This document shows positions 1-12,863 of a DNA stretch of 64,000 nucleotides, one piece after another; within the stretch, counting starts at the first letter, position 1, and every line of letters begins with the position of its first letter. The notes under the pieces are model-generated. The model made no database searches and was not told where the DNA came from. It was given only the letters and a program-made list of their open reading frames with translations. The stretch comes from Anaeramoeba flamelloides (taxonomy: Eukaryota > Metamonada > Anaeramoebidae), in NCBI GenBank assembly GCA_027625915.1, contig JANTQA010000075.1, forward strand, positions 3,117,530 through 3,181,529. Direction: 5' to 3'. The position numbers and the translations under genes were made by a program.

Positions 1-1312
1 ATTAAAGTCACCATTATATTGGTGAAATAATTTCACTGACTTGAGAGTGATATGGCTACAACTTCGAGCAAAGGTGTTTAGAAGGGTTGTGCCGTTTTTG
101 TCCATTTGGTTTGGGTTTGCTCCTTTTTGTAAAAAGAGCTCGACTATTTCGTCGATTTGGCCATGATGTGAGCAAATACTCAGAAAATGCCCAAAAATCG
201 TTTTTCCCCCAAAAACTGTATTTACGTTTGTACCATCAAAGTGCTTCAAAAAAAACAAGACAACCGCTTTTTTGGCTCGGTTTTGTATCTGATTGCTTCG
301 AAACAACAAATTGTGGAGTGCAGTTTTCCCTTTGTTATCTGCTTGATTAAAATCCAGCCCTTTCTCGATTAAATATTCGATTAAGGCCAAAGATTTTTCT
401 TTCACTGGCTCACAGCTCATTATATTAACCAGGTTCCTTTGGTAATTGTCCTCTTCATTCACGTCACACCCATTGTTTAAAAAAAATTCAACTTCGGCTG
501 TCGTTGTGTTCCTTTTGATGAGATTTTGCAGCGGTGTTTCTCCAAAAATGTTTCTTTGATTTAATTGTAATCCTCTTTCTATTAAAATTTTGAAGATGTC
601 AAGGTTTTTTTCACATAAACAGATGTACTTGATGTGATATTTTTTTCCTTTTTCCTTTTGAGATCCTTTGTCTTTGTTTTTTTTTTTTGGTTTTGTTGTA
701 GGCGAGAGTTTTTTTTATGTTTTTTTATATGTTTTTTCGGTTAAGAGAAGAAATGTGAGGTTTTTATTTTTGGTTTGGTTGAGCAGTTTTGTTGTAATTA
801 TTGAAAAAGATCAAAAGAAAAAGAACTTTTGTCTTTGAGATTCTGATTATTTGCAGGAAATTTCAAATCTAGGAACTTTAAACTAATAGTTTTTTTTTAA
901 AATTTGTTTTGAAAAGATCCTGGACTGTTTGTTGAATTTTCAATGACTTAGTTTGTATTTTGATTAAAGAAAACAATTTTCGCTCAATAAAAATGGAAAA
1001 AAGTGTTAATTTCAAAATATCGTTTGAAGAAAAAGGTAATCGAATAATACCTTTTTTAAACTCATTCACATGATAAAAAAACTTGTTCGTGATGTAATTT
1101 ACAAACCACGATTTTGTAAATGAGTGAGAAACCCCGATCATGGTACAGTGTGAACACAAAAATTTATTTATTTTTGAACAATAGATGGTGGCATTCTTGT
1201 GATTACTCATACAAAGCTCACATTTTGGTGTTTTGTGATTTTTTTCTTCAACAAAGGGATAGTGATCGAGAGAACTTTTGTTTTTAATCGCCAATGGTTT
1301 GCCTTGGTTCAT
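1..1312 (-). CDS. B-box zinc finger plus ankyrin-repeat protein (C-terminus outside window)
   Basis: Two open segments on the minus strand look like one gene. The first (1312 down to about 884) begins with ATG and has a B-box-like Cys/His cluster: C31-x2-C34, C45, C53-x2-C56 and H63. The second (about 654 to 1, open at the window edge) holds at least four diverged ankyrin repeats, with phrases such as GETPLQNLI, NKGKTALHNLL and KNGTTLLNTF. The segments can be joined in frame by an intron at 655-883 (minus-strand GTTTAA...AAAAG). That junction gives the usual ankyrin lead-in (CLCEKNLDIFKILIERG), but the donor is weak. Known for the families: B-boxes bind zinc and ankyrin stacks bind proteins; the target cannot be told here. 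The ankyrin reading is firm, the splice is a proposal, and two separate genes remain possible. Confidence 0.65.
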
Positions 1313-1534
1313 TACAGTTGACAGAAAGTTGAATAAATATGAAAAAAATAAAATGTTTTTTTCTTGAAATAGATTTTATTTTGAAAATTTTGAATAGTTA
1401 GTTTAATATTTTTCAAGGTTGTCGATAAAACTGAAATAAATGTGTCTTATAATCAGCTATTGTCTTAATAATTATCTGAGTTTGGTATTGTGTACTTAAT
1501 GTTGGCTTTAAATACAGATTTCTTAAGGGACTAA

Positions 1535-2265
1535 TCTCTATTAAATTTTTTTACTAAAAATTTAATAAAGATTGTGAAAATTTTTTGCCAATTACTTAGA
1601 TTTGAAAATCCGTGTTTGTTTTCAATATTAATCATATTTCTTGAGAAGGAATCCTTATTTAGAAATTGGACAAAAAAATTAAAAAAAATGAGATTAAAAC
1701 CTTAAAACATTTATAAAACGATTATCGAAATATTTTGCAGTTATAAAAAGAAATATTGATTTTTAAATAGATTATTAAAGTATCACCTGGACAGATTATG
1801 GAAACATTGAATACCATAGTTGAGTTGAATAAGTTCAGTTTTATAAAAAGGCCAAAAAGATGAGGTACAATCGGAAAACTTCTTCAAAATTATTTATGTA
1901 GAGATTGGAACCCAACAATGAAAATTTGAAAGACAATTAAAATAGATTTTGGAATCCAAAATGTGATCTTGTTACAACAAACCTTTAAATCATTATGAAA
2001 ATTTATCCACAAGTATTTTTTTTAAGAGAGTAGTAAAATAAAAAATATCTTAACCGTAATTTTGATATTTATCATAAACAAATTAATATATAAAAAACTT
2101 ACTTTAAGGGACTATTCTCTATATTTTTTTTGGACCAATTTCTAAATAAGGATTCCTTATCGAGAAATATAGTTTAATATTGAAAATGAACTAGGGTTTA
2201 AAAATCTAAGTAATTGGCTAAAAATTTTCTCTATATTAAATTTAGGTAAAAAAATTTAATAGAGA
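1535..2265. mobile_element. MITE-like element with ~140 bp terminal inverted repeats
   Basis: The left arm (from TCTCTATTAAAT at 1535 to about 1680) reappears in reverse complement in the right arm (about 2125-2265), ending ATTTAATAGAGA, at roughly 80% similarity by eye. The 731 bp element has no coding capacity. TAA directly abuts both ends (1532-1534 and 2266-2268), fitting a 3-bp target duplication. Known: PIF/Harbinger elements duplicate 3-bp TWA sites. The Harbinger assignment is inferred from this alone; the divergence of the arms suggests an old copy. Confidence 0.6.
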
Positions 2266-4489
2266 TAAGACTATCATGAAAAAATTTTTCAAAAAAAAAA
2301 AATCAAACATTTACTAATTTTTCACTTTTTGATAACTTCACTTATAATAAACACTATTAGTTAATAAAGGATCTTGGATCAAAAAATACTTTTTAAAGAT
2401 ATTTAACAATTTAAATTGGAAAATTCTATTTTCCAGTAAGATTTTTTTCAAATTTAATAGTAAAAAATTTGAATATTTTTATTTACACAGTTAAGAGGTT
2501 ATAATCATATATTTTAAAAGTATTTTAAATTTAATAAAAATCTATCAAACTGATAACCAATTATTTGGACTATTATGAAATTATTTATTAATATAAATTT
2601 AAAAAAATATTTTTTTTTGATTTTCCAATAATTATCATGAGTAATTTTTTTTCTCTCTTTCAGTTTTATTAGATGAGTACAATGTTTTCATAACTATTAG
2701 TTATTACCTATCAAAGTAAATATCTCCAAGTTGAATTAATCTATAATTCGTTCTTCCGTTTATTTGTAGTTTTTTACCCGAAAAATGCCATTTTTTTCTA
2801 GACTTGAGACTTTTCAAAATCGTAGTACTATTAACAACAATAAATACAATAGTCTCATGAATTTAAAGTTCTGGAATTTAGATTATATTGCGAATAAACT
2901 TTATTATTCAAGATAAAAGGTTAAGGAATGGAGTAGTTTTGTCTAACTTTTTTTTTTTTCAATTTTATTTTTTCATACTAGTGAAGTGCCTTAATCTGGA
3001 TCTTGAATTTTCAAAATTTGAAAAAATCACACTTTTCAACAATTTAATAGCTATAATTGAAATGGACTTTCAAAATTATTTAAATAATCTTAAGTTTCTT
3101 TTGAAATTGAATTTTTGTCTTAGTTATTACAAAAAATTTCTCGTCTGAAGTAATAGAAAATGTTAATTTTATTTTATAAGTGAAATGAATTTTCTATTTT
3201 TTAAAAAACATTTTTAAAATCAATAATTAATAGTCATGGCTCATAAATTTTCAAGGTATACTTTGATGGTTTAATGAATTTTGGAATTAAAAAAAAAATT
3301 AATATTTGACTACCTTTGGAAATATATGAAAATAACTAAAATTTTCTCATCATTATCTAAATTGGTGGGTTTTTTTTTTTAGAACTGTATATAGAGAAAC
3401 GAAACTTATTAAGTTTTCTGTAAATAAATTCATAAAATTTAACAATGAAATAACTAACATATGATATTCAACCATTTCACATTCTAATAATATTAAATAT
3501 GATAATTTTTAATTTCACCGCATATTTATTTTAATTTTCTAAGAAAATATTATTTATCATAAAAAAGTGGTATTTTGACTGGTAAATTCAAAAAAAAATA
3601 ATATTTGTTTACTAAATAATGGACAAATATAAAAAAATTATTCATTTCAATACTTTTTCTTGTTTTTTTTATGTTTGTTTTTTGTGAATGTATATACCAA
3701 ATACTTTACTAATGTAAAGAAAATTATGAAGAAACAAATGAAAAATAAAATTTTAATTTGTTTCAAATATAATTCGAAATCATAATTATGGCCCAAGAAA
3801 TTGTTTTTTCAAATTTATTCTTGTTGTGAATTCAATCTCCAAAGAGTTCATTTTTTTTTTGAATTATTTTTTGACACATTAAGCACCACCAATTATATGA
3901 AATTGAAAATTCAAATAAAAATAAATAATTATTTATTACATTTCAACTCACTCATTGTAATAATTAGAAAAATTGTTATTTTACTTTATTGTTTGAAATA
4001 TTATTTTTCACATTTAGATTATCAAATTTTGTGAATAATTTACAAAAATGGGTAAATGCAGCCAAAATAGAAATAATTCCAAAAAAAATAATTATTGTTC
4101 GTATCAAAAAAAAAAAACATATGAACTTTAAAAAAATTATTTAATCAAAATATTTCTCGTTTATAATATTGACAGTATCACTTTTAAGCAAAAAAATTCG
4201 AATGGAAATTAAGGTACTCGAATAAAAATTTCGTATTAAATCACATGATTCAAATTCTATTAAAAAAAATTTGTGGAAAAAAAAAATTCCAAATTTTGTA
4301 CCTTAATTGGTAATTTTTTGTGTGCGGGGGGGGGGGTTTGTTGTTAGTTTATGGCTTTAAGGTGAAACTAAAATTAGGATTATTCATTAATTGGATGAGT
4401 ATTGATCTTGAATTGGTTGAATTTGATTTCTTCTGTTTTGAAGAACCCAAATTTTAACCTAAAACCAATAAAAAAAAAAAAAAAAATGA

Positions 4490-4668
4490 TCAAAAAAAAC
4501 CAAATATGTAATTCAATCAATGAAATGAATAAAAAAAACTAATAGAAAAAAAAAGATTTTAATATTTTATAAAATTCACAATTATTTCCAATTTGAATAA
4601 AATTGTATTATTGTGATTGTTTGGAATGTTTTAGCTGTATGTAAAATTTTAAATTTTAACCTTGATAA
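4490..4668. repeat. Partial copy of a dispersed ~530 bp repeat
   Basis: This stretch resembles the 3' part of the repeats at 31366-31905 and 37016-37548. Shared landmarks are an ATTCAA-CAATGAAA segment, then an AATT..ATTGTATTATTGTGATTGTTTG block, then a TTTTAGCTGT..GTAAAATTTT block, in the same order and orientation. The 5' half is not recognisable here. Confidence 0.45.
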
Positions 4669-6219
4669 ATATTTTAAAATAATTTTTCATATATGTCAAA
4701 TTTTTTGAAAGAGGACTGTCCATTATCCTTGATTCTATGAAATAATCCTTTAGGTTATTATTTTTATTCTTATGCTGTTTAAAAAACAAATTATTGTCTA
4801 TTTAAACAATTTACAAACTAAGCTAAAATTCCAATGTATTTTATTCATCACATTCTATTTTTAATTCAGAAAAAAAAATATTTTTTGAATTCTTCTTCAT
4901 AAATATAGATTTATTTAACAAATTCGTTTGATTATATAATTATTTATTTTTCATTAGATTGGGAATTCAAAATTATTCAGAATCTGATTTTTAATTGAAA
5001 TTTTTTTCTTGAATTTTTCACTTTTTTTTTAGTGTTGAAATTTTGTAACTGTTTTTTTTTATTCCGTGAATTAAACTCCTTGATTGTAATTTTTGAAATA
5101 CAATCCTTTGTTTTAGTTCTGTTTAAGATGATTGATACCTATTTTTGTCAGAAAAATTTTGAAAAACAATAAGGTTAAAAGGGTTTGTTGTTAAAAACCA
5201 GAAAGAGAAATATGAGGTTCAATTCAAGGATTTGGTGTTCAAACGATACCTATTTCTATTAGATAAAAAATTAATTGAACCAATGAATAATTCAACTTTT
5301 TTAAAAATAATATTTGAATAATCTGGGATAATTAAAACTGATGAAGAACTAAAATAATATTGGTAATAAAAATTAAAAGTTTTTGAGTTGGTAACTTTTA
5401 TTGTTTAATCTATTTTTATTATAATTTTTTTTTTTGGAAATATGATGGAAAATTTTGTTCCCTATATTTTTAAATAAGAAATAATAAGATAGGATTAAAT
5501 ATTTCATTATAAAAAAAGAATTCAGTTGGAAAAAATTGTTTACCTGGCATAATTTTAATAAGTTAATGGAAAAGGGATCTTTCTTGTTTGGCTTACATAA
5601 AAGAAAGGATTAGTTTGAAATACATATATTCGTGTATATTTTTTTTTTTTTGGTTTACTTTTTGATTGTTTTCAATGATAAATCTGAACACATTTCTCAA
5701 ACAAAACCTAATTATATAAAATTAAAAAGTTAATCAAAATAAACATTGAAAAAATTTAGATTCAACTCTGGTTTACTCTTGTTGTGTTCACAAACACATG
5801 TATAATGGTATTTTGATTTCAAATTTTCAATATCCTTTGTAACTGAAAAAATAATTTTTCAATAATCTTCAAATGGAAATTTTCAAAAAAGTAAAAATGG
5901 TCCTTTTACCTTAATAATTTACTTACCACAAATAAAATTAACTATTAATTTGATATTAAAGAGATTGTAAAAATTAAATTATTGAAAGAAAAGATTGGTA
6001 CAAGTTCTTGAATTCTATTTCCTGGTCTTCATTCAAAAGGTTAATTGAAAAAAAACAAACAAAATTTTTTTTATCCTTATTTGGTTAAAACAATAATTAA
6101 TTATTTTGTAATTCTTTATGTTTGTTTATTTCATGTGAATTCTTCAAACAATTCCAAATATGAGTCATCTATTTGAAAAATCGTTTCATTTTTTTTACTT
6201 TTAAAATTTGTACCAATAA

Positions 6220-9200
6220 ATGATTTCCGAATTTTTTGTTCTTTCTTCGAGGGGTGATAAAATTATTTATAGAAATTGTAACCTTAAACCCAATCTACTT
6301 TGATCCCACAAAGTCTTAATATGTTTTTAATTCTTGTTTAACTTTTTTCCAATTAAAATACCAAAAATGTTTTTGTTTTGTACTTTATTTTCAAAATAGT
6401 AAAAAAAGAAATAAAGCACAACTCACCAGAAATACTTTTTCGAAAATTAAAATTTTCAGAAACTGATTGTCCTCCAATCTTTGTAATACCCGCTTTCTCT
6501 TTTTTTTTTTTTTTTTTTTTTTCTCGAGATTTTCTTTTTTTTTATTTAATTTTTCTTTTTTTTTTTTTAATTTTTTCTTTTTTTGTGTGAATTTTTCCCT
6601 TTCGGCTAAAAAACCAAAAACCAAAAACCAAAAACCAAAAATCCCTATCCGTTTATTACTATCATTTTTTAGAATGAAGACGGAATCAATTATGTGTTTG
6701 TAAATCTAAAAGAGATCTATTTTTGTTGCACAAGCATCTCCAATATCTCATCTTCATTTGTCCTCGAGCTTATTTATAGAATGATTGAAATTATTAAGGA
6801 CTATTGCCAAGACATCAATGAACAAATTCTTCGTAAAAATAACTTATTAATTTACGAACTGGTTGACGAGTTAATTGTAGAAATTAATTCCTTTTCTTTA
6901 AACTTTGCATTTTTCTTCAAACCAAAAAAGCTTTCTAAAATTTTTTTTCTTTTCTCTTTTGATCATTAATTTTCTTTTTTGAAATTTCTTTTATTTGGAT
7001 GGCTTGTGATCTTTAGGATTATGGTTTACCACAACAAACTGTTTCCTTACAATTAGACAAATTTATTTGCAGTACACCAATTCAAAAACAAGATCTTCAA
7101 AAATCATTAAAAAAAATTTCAAAAAAAACAAAAGAAAAAATCAAAAACAAAAAGCCTACTTTACTTATTACTTTTGGAGAAACTCAATGTGTTGAAATTA
7201 AAAAAGACGTAAATTTTTTTTTTTTTTTTTTTTTTTTTTTGACAATACTTCTGAATAACTTTCAATATTTTTATTTTTGTTGTAAGATTGTTGACTCAAC
7301 ATTTTAGACTGCTTTCTTCGATCCAATAACTTCAATTCAATAATTTCAAATGAAAAACAAATCATTTTTGTGACATATTGTTGAAAAACAGTAAAAACAA
7401 ATTTATGCAAATTTACTTTTTATTTTTCAAAAAAAGAAAAAAAAATTATTACTGTAAATTGCAAAATAAAAGGGTTAAAATTTTCTTGGCTCTCTGAAAT
7501 AAAACACAAAAAAAAATAATCCTAAGAAATAAAATAAAGCACTAAAGACCCCAATTCAAAAAGGAAAAAACTTAATACAACCGTTTTTAAAATGTGAGGT
7601 CTTGTTAAAAACTTTTCTCAAGTTTTAGATTTTTTGAAAAGTGAAAACTTTTTCATAATCAAAACTTTTTCTCAAGTTTTCTATTTTAAAAAAGTGTGGA
7701 GTCAACCTTTAAATAAGGTTTAGGTACTGGGGTCTGAAGGAAATCACCTTTTTTTAAAAAAAAGTCCTCTCTTTAATCAAACAGAAAACGAATTTAAAAA
7801 AGTTAAAATTCATAAACAAAAAAAAAAAGTACTCACTTTTTTAGAATGACTAAAGAAATGTTTTAAATTTTTAAAGAGTGTAAATTGTATTCGATCTTTT
7901 AAAAAACTTTTTCTGGAAAGATGAGTGAGAATTTTTGTTCAATTTATTTTTCACAACAAATAGTATTCGCTTTCTTTTTTTTTCAAAAACCCAGACTAAT
8001 TTTTAAACACTTTTTTACTTAGAGGGTTTGTGTCTAATTTTATAAATTGTAAAGTCATTTTTAGAACGCCTAGAGTTGTGCTGGCAACAATTCATTTTCT
8101 TGAGATACATTGTTGCCAACAATGAAACTGTTTATTAATTAGAATTTGAATACATCGAACATCTATTTTGACCAAATATATGTTAGATCATCATATTTTT
8201 TTTAAAAGGTATAAAAATTAAAAATAACATCAAAAAATCAAAAAATACTCCAAAAAGTTAAAAAATAGGTAACAAAAATGTGTAAAATTATTATAATTAT
8301 TTTTTAAATCAATCTAAACAATTATTTAACTGAACATAATAGGAGAAAATTGTAAAAATTTAAACATCTAGGGTAAAAAAAAACAATTTCTGAAATTTCA
8401 AATTTATCGAAAATATCAGAATCTTCTTGGATTTTGTCTTCTCTTTTTCAGAAGACTAGTAACGAAACAAAACTTTTTTATTTGCGTTTATTGATTGTAA
8501 TCTTTCAAATTGTTTCCCATTATTCTATTTAGAAATCACAAAAATAGTAGGAGAAATTTAATCAAACATTATTTTATTCCTTTAAAAATTCTTTTAAAAC
8601 CCCCAAGATGAAACTTATCAGGGTTAAATAATTTTTTAAACACTGTAACTTGATCTTGTGAAAAAAGTGTTATTTTTATACTTTCCTGAAATTCAATATA
8701 CCGATTTCATTCATTTTTTGAGTTAATCGATTTTGTGTTCAAAAGTTTACTTTCAATTTAATTCAAATAATTTAATTAATATTTCAAAAATTTTGAAAAC
8801 TATTAAAATCTTTTTGAAAACTATTTAAGTTGTTACTATGATCATTTTCCAATTCAAAAATTGACATTTTTATTTTAAATTCTCAACTATTTTTTCCAAT
8901 TATATATTAAAAAGTATCACATCTTCTCTAAATCAATTAGAAATGATATTTTTTGGGGTTTAATAAAGGTCTTTCTTTTTGAACTTTGAGATAAAATTGT
9001 AATTACTATTATTTTTCAATTAAGAAATTATAATTTTTTATGACAAGTTCTCCAAAAATATTTTTTACTTATTATTAGTTGAAAAAATCAAGATATCAGA
9101 AAAATAATTGAAAATTTTTTAGATTTGAGTAAGATATTCTTCATTAAAAGCTTTGAGATAAAATTTAATTTTAATTTATCAGTATGAATACTTTTATTCC

Positions 9201-12200
9201 AAAGAGTAAAATTTACCAAAAAAAAAAAATGAAACTAATTCTTTTTTTTTATTATTGAAGAGAGGAGATTCAAAAAAATTGCTTCTTGTTTTTCTGAAAC
9301 TCTAAATTTATTTATTTCGAGATTTTTTTTATCCGAGCTATAATGTAGAAAAGTTTATAACTCACAAGATAGATTTTTCTTTAAAAAATTAAAAAAAAAT
9401 TTTACTTTGAAACAAAGACAAGAAAAAGAGAAAAAATAAAAGAGATTAAAAAAATAAAAAAAAAAAAAAAAGTAAAAATTTCAAATTTTTTTTTATTTTA
9501 CACCCCAAACGTTGAATGGGGTTGGTGTTTGTTTCCTTTTTTGTCGAAAATTTCTGAATCAACACCATAATTTGTTTTAATAAATAGGTCTAAATATTTG
9601 ACCAACTATAGATCAAATGAAAAAGGATACTTTATTAAGTTTTAAATTAAAACCTTATATATAAGGGTATATAAAAAGATATAAATTGCTGAGTTTTTAA
9701 AAATAAGAATTTTCTTTTTGTTAGTTTACTTTTCTTTCTGCTTTGCTTTTTTTTTGTTTTTTACAAATTTTCCAATTCTTGTTTTTGCAAAATCCAAGTA
9801 CGATATCTACCCGACTTTACAGCATTAACCTATTCAAGTACCCACTGTACATATTGTAAGGAAAGTTCGATTACTGACCAGGCAGATTGTAAGAAAAGTC
9901 TGTTCGATTTGACCCACTTCAGTTGGTTTCAAATTGCTTCAGTTAGATTCCTTTCTCTTCAGTTCACTACAGAGAAAAAATAAATTCTGAAAATTAAAGT
10001 TAGCCAAAACTAAATATTTGATTTCAATTCACCATCTTTTAATATTTTTTTCAAAGTTATGGTAATTTTATGTCATTAAGAAAAGATAGCTATTAAACTA
10101 ATTAAGATTCGAATAATCCCCTTTTTCAAAATTCTCGACTTTTGAAAAAAACACCAATTTTTGGGGTATTTTTATTTTGAAATTAGTTGCAATGAATGAA
10201 CTTTATATTTACATTAAGTAAGAAAAAATAATAAATTTTAAAACAATTTGCAGAAAAAAACAGGGAATATATATAAAAACTCAAACATGAAAAAAAAATA
10301 AAATGATAAAAAAATTCTAAAAAAAGAAAAAAAATTATTTTTTCAATTTAATTTAGCAATATATTTTGAAAGAAATATTTTATTTAATTTTAAAATTGAA
10401 AAATATGATTCTTTTTACTATTAAAAAAATAATTCAAATAATCTCTCCGCTAAGTCAAATAAAAATTTTACAATTAACAAAAAACGAAAAAAATATTACT
10501 GAAAATTTTCATTTTTTACAATCCCTATTAATATCTATTAAAGTTGTAAACCTTTTTCAAAATTGTTATGTATAATAATGTTTATTATATGATTATATTT
10601 TAAAAATACAAAATTTTGAGATTTTTTTTTGAAAAAATTTTCCTTGTCTTGTGATGTTATGTTGTGTTTTGTTGCTTAATCCCAGTTCAATTCATTTAAG
10701 ATCTACTCATGAAAAGGTTACCAATTCTTAGAATGTGTTTGTATTTCTTATACCCCCACCAAACACCCTTAAACAAAAATAAAAGAAAACGACTTAAAAA
10801 AGGGAATTTGGAAAAAGTATAAAAAATAAAAACTTGATTTTTTAATCAAAATAATAATTTTAAAAAAAACATAACCACAGTTTTCCAGAATTTAATGGGA
10901 TAGAATAAATCATAGAATTTTATTCAATCATCTGAATTCTTGAAAACCAAATACATTTACAAATATTAGAAATCAATAATTCATTAAAACTGTAATTATA
11001 AATTTCTTTTTTTTAGTTCATTTAAATTTTTTGCAGTTTCAATAAATTCTATTATTTTTTCATGTATTAAATTTTATTAATTTTTCTAAATAAGGCAGAG
11101 ACAAATTTTGTTATTTTCTTTTTTTAATGTAAAATTTTTTTTAATTACTGAAATTACCTTATTTTCAATTTTGAATTTTGTTTTCTCTTCAATAAGAATT
11201 GTGGTATTTCTGTGCTCATTTTACATGTTTCAATAATACATTAATAAACCCAAAAATTTAAATTTTTCATTTTATTATCATTAACGAAGGTATATATAAA
11301 GGAATATCTTACAGTCCTTGATTGCAGATGATAAATTAGTAATTTAGATAGTAAGAAATATTTTTTTTGGAATCAGACACGTTCCAAGTTTTTAATAGGT
11401 TAAAAAAACAAAAAGAAGAATTAAAAAAAAAAAAAAAAAAAGCAATTTATCCAACAAAAAAATATGTGAATGATTTTTGTAAAAAGCCATTAGTAAAAAA
11501 TTAAAAAAAAAAAAGAAAACAATGCTATCTTAAATTAAGAACACCTCTTAATCAAAACCACAATCCTTTTATTTGAAAATTTGATAAATGATCATTCATG
11601 ATCATTTGGGGGTTAGTTGTTTAATTGTTGTAATTTCAATTTCTTCTTGTTGAATTTGTTTGCTTTAAGCCTTTGTACAATTTTTGCTTTTTTTTTTTTT
11701 TTTTTTTTTTAATAATTACAAAATTATAAATACTTTTGTGTTTCAGTATCAGAGTATTAGCAAGTAACCACTTGATCTTTTTCCTTTTTAACTCTTCTTC
11801 TCAATAAAAAGTAAATTCATCCAAGTTAAAAAAAGGAAAAATATGAAAGTTTTTATTTTATAATTATATCTTTCGAAACGAGAAGTGAATTGGCTTGATA
11901 TAAAAGCATTTAATAATCTAATAAAAGCCCAATTTCTCATTTTCTTCAAAACATTTGTAAACTAAATATTCTAATTTCTCTTCATTCTTTAGGGCGAAAT
12001 AATCCGAAACGAAGTTATGGGGAAAATTACTATGGACAATCAAGTCAAAGAATCAACTGATCTAACAATTGAATTTAAACCCTTTTTACTTGGCAAAGAT
12101 GTGCAAAATAAATATAGATACACCGACACGATGATTGAAGACATATTAATCAATATCCCATGCAATTCTAATAATTTGCAAAAGCCCTCACCATATGTTT

Positions 12201-12733
12201 ATATCCCAAGGCTACCCTTTGGGCATTATACGTTTATGAATTACCGTACCTCTGGATCAAAAATCATCAAACCGTTCCTTTTTAGTATCAATGTTGCGAC
12301 TTTTACTAAAAATAAGATTGATTTGGTCGTAACTTTAAAAAGTACCTATTTAAAAAAATTTTTTGGCCCCGTGACAGTTGAAATCCCAACACCCGAAGAC
12401 GCATTGTCAGTTTCTTCAACGTTGTCAGATAACGTTGGACAAAAAGTTGTTTTTAATTCAAAAAAGAGAAAAATTATTTGGAATTTTGAAAAGTTAAATG
12501 GTGGGCGCGATGAAACCCTTGAGGCAGGAATCATTCTCCGTTCTGGTATTGAAAATTTAAAAAAGGTTAGAAGCCAACTTGGCCCATTATCTTTAACATA
12601 CAATTTACCGAAATTTTCATTGTCTGGATTTGATATTTCTCGTGTATCTTCTTCAAATATGAAAAGATTCCCAAATATAATTAGAAATCTTAATATCTTT
12701 TCAAGATCTAATTCTTATATAGTTCATTTTTAA
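6220..12733 (+). CDS. AP4M1: AP-4 adaptor complex subunit mu
   Basis: The gene has five exons: 6220-6277, 6400-6482, 6673-6876, 7017-7208 and 11993-12733, all with GT-AG borders and matching phases, giving 425 residues, normal for an adaptin mu chain. The N-terminus (MISEFFVLSSRGDKIIYRN) and the segment EILFRKLKF...PPIF, 17 residues further on, match AP-4 mu longin domains with no gap. Exon 3 carries the conserved core (SFVLELIYRM..IIKDY...ILRKNNLLIYELVDELI). The last exon is the mu-homology domain, ending SNSYIVHF like plant AP-4 mu. Known role: AP-4 mu binds tyrosine-based sorting signals during trans-Golgi vesicle budding. Joining exons 4 and 5 restores the first mu-homology hairpin (EIKKD-GEIIRNEV). 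The fourth intron is 4.8 kb against about 120-190 bp for the others. AP-1 or AP-2 mu is less likely from the N-terminus. Confidence 0.87.
9693..9983 (+). other. G/C-richer open frame inside the AP-4 mu intron
   Basis: About 200 bp (9780-9975) are clearly richer in G/C than the surroundings. A frame without stops runs from 9693 to a TAA at 9981-9983 but has no ATG. Its product starts very hydrophobic (FLFVSLLFLLCFFFVFY, from a poly-T tract) and then becomes mixed, with a Cys-rich stretch (THCTYC) and ordinary residue use. TATA-like DNA (9655-9685) lies just upstream. It could be an exon of a nested gene, a dead gene fragment or a structured RNA; I recognise no family. Confidence 0.3.
11520..11830. 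repeat. Diverged dispersed repeat, copy 1
   Basis: Landmarks: CAATGCTATCTTAAATTAAG, two ATGATCATT words, a poly-T run, then a CTTGATCTTTTTC..TTT box followed by TCTCAATAAAAAG. The last part recurs in the same orientation at about 15467-15690. The first part recurs in reverse complement at about 29480-29610. It is non-coding; the ends are not defined. Confidence 0.45.
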
Positions 12734-12793
12734 GGAAAAAAAAACAATTCTTTTTTTTTTATATTTTTTTAAACATCACCCGAACTTTAAATT

Positions 12794-12863
12794 TTTTTTT
12801 CTATTTTGATAAATGTTTTTTTCTATTTTGATAAATTTTTTTTTCTATTTTGATAAATTTTTT
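12794..12863 (+). repeat. Three tandem ~23 bp units after the AP-4 mu stop codon
   Basis: The word CTATTTTGATAAAT, preceded by a T run, occurs three times head to tail about 60 bp after the AP-4 mu stop. It would lie in the 3' UTR or just beyond. Confidence 0.7.

Larger units (their letters stand above)
1313..6219. other. Gene-free AT-rich stretch
   Basis: No coding region is recognised here. It holds one MITE-like element (1535-2265), part of a dispersed repeat (about 4490-4668), a run of ten G at about 4326 in otherwise AT-rich DNA, and many A/T homopolymers. Open frames at 2888-3148 and 3801-4034 have the F/L/I/N/K content of random AT-rich sequence and no domain signal. Confidence 0.6.
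7209..11992 (+). other. Giant fourth intron of the AP-4 mu gene
   Basis: The donor GTAAAT directly follows the KKD codons of exon 4, and the acceptor CTTTAG precedes GGCGAA of exon 5; both are phase 0. The 4784 bp between hold a 26-T run after the donor, two ~36 bp direct repeats (about 7609-7643 and 7663-7699), a 10-bp-stem hairpin (8082-8118), a G/C-richer open frame (9693-9983), and a diverged dispersed repeat (about 11520-11830). No mu-homology sequence was recognised inside, so no exon appears to be missing. Confidence 0.7.

Noticed and set aside
87-372. Plus-strand frames at the left edge
   Set aside because: They are shadows of the minus-strand ankyrin repeats, which fit a family.
6391-6703. 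Lys-rich and Phe-rich frames over the T runs
   Set aside because: They are translations of homopolymers within intron 2 of the AP-4 mu gene.
10366-10575. KEIFYLILKLKNM-like frame as a missing mu-homology exon
   Set aside because: It vaguely resembles the EIFxDxIEKLNV motif, but there is no donor at the needed distance, and exon 4 already joins exon 5 without a gap.
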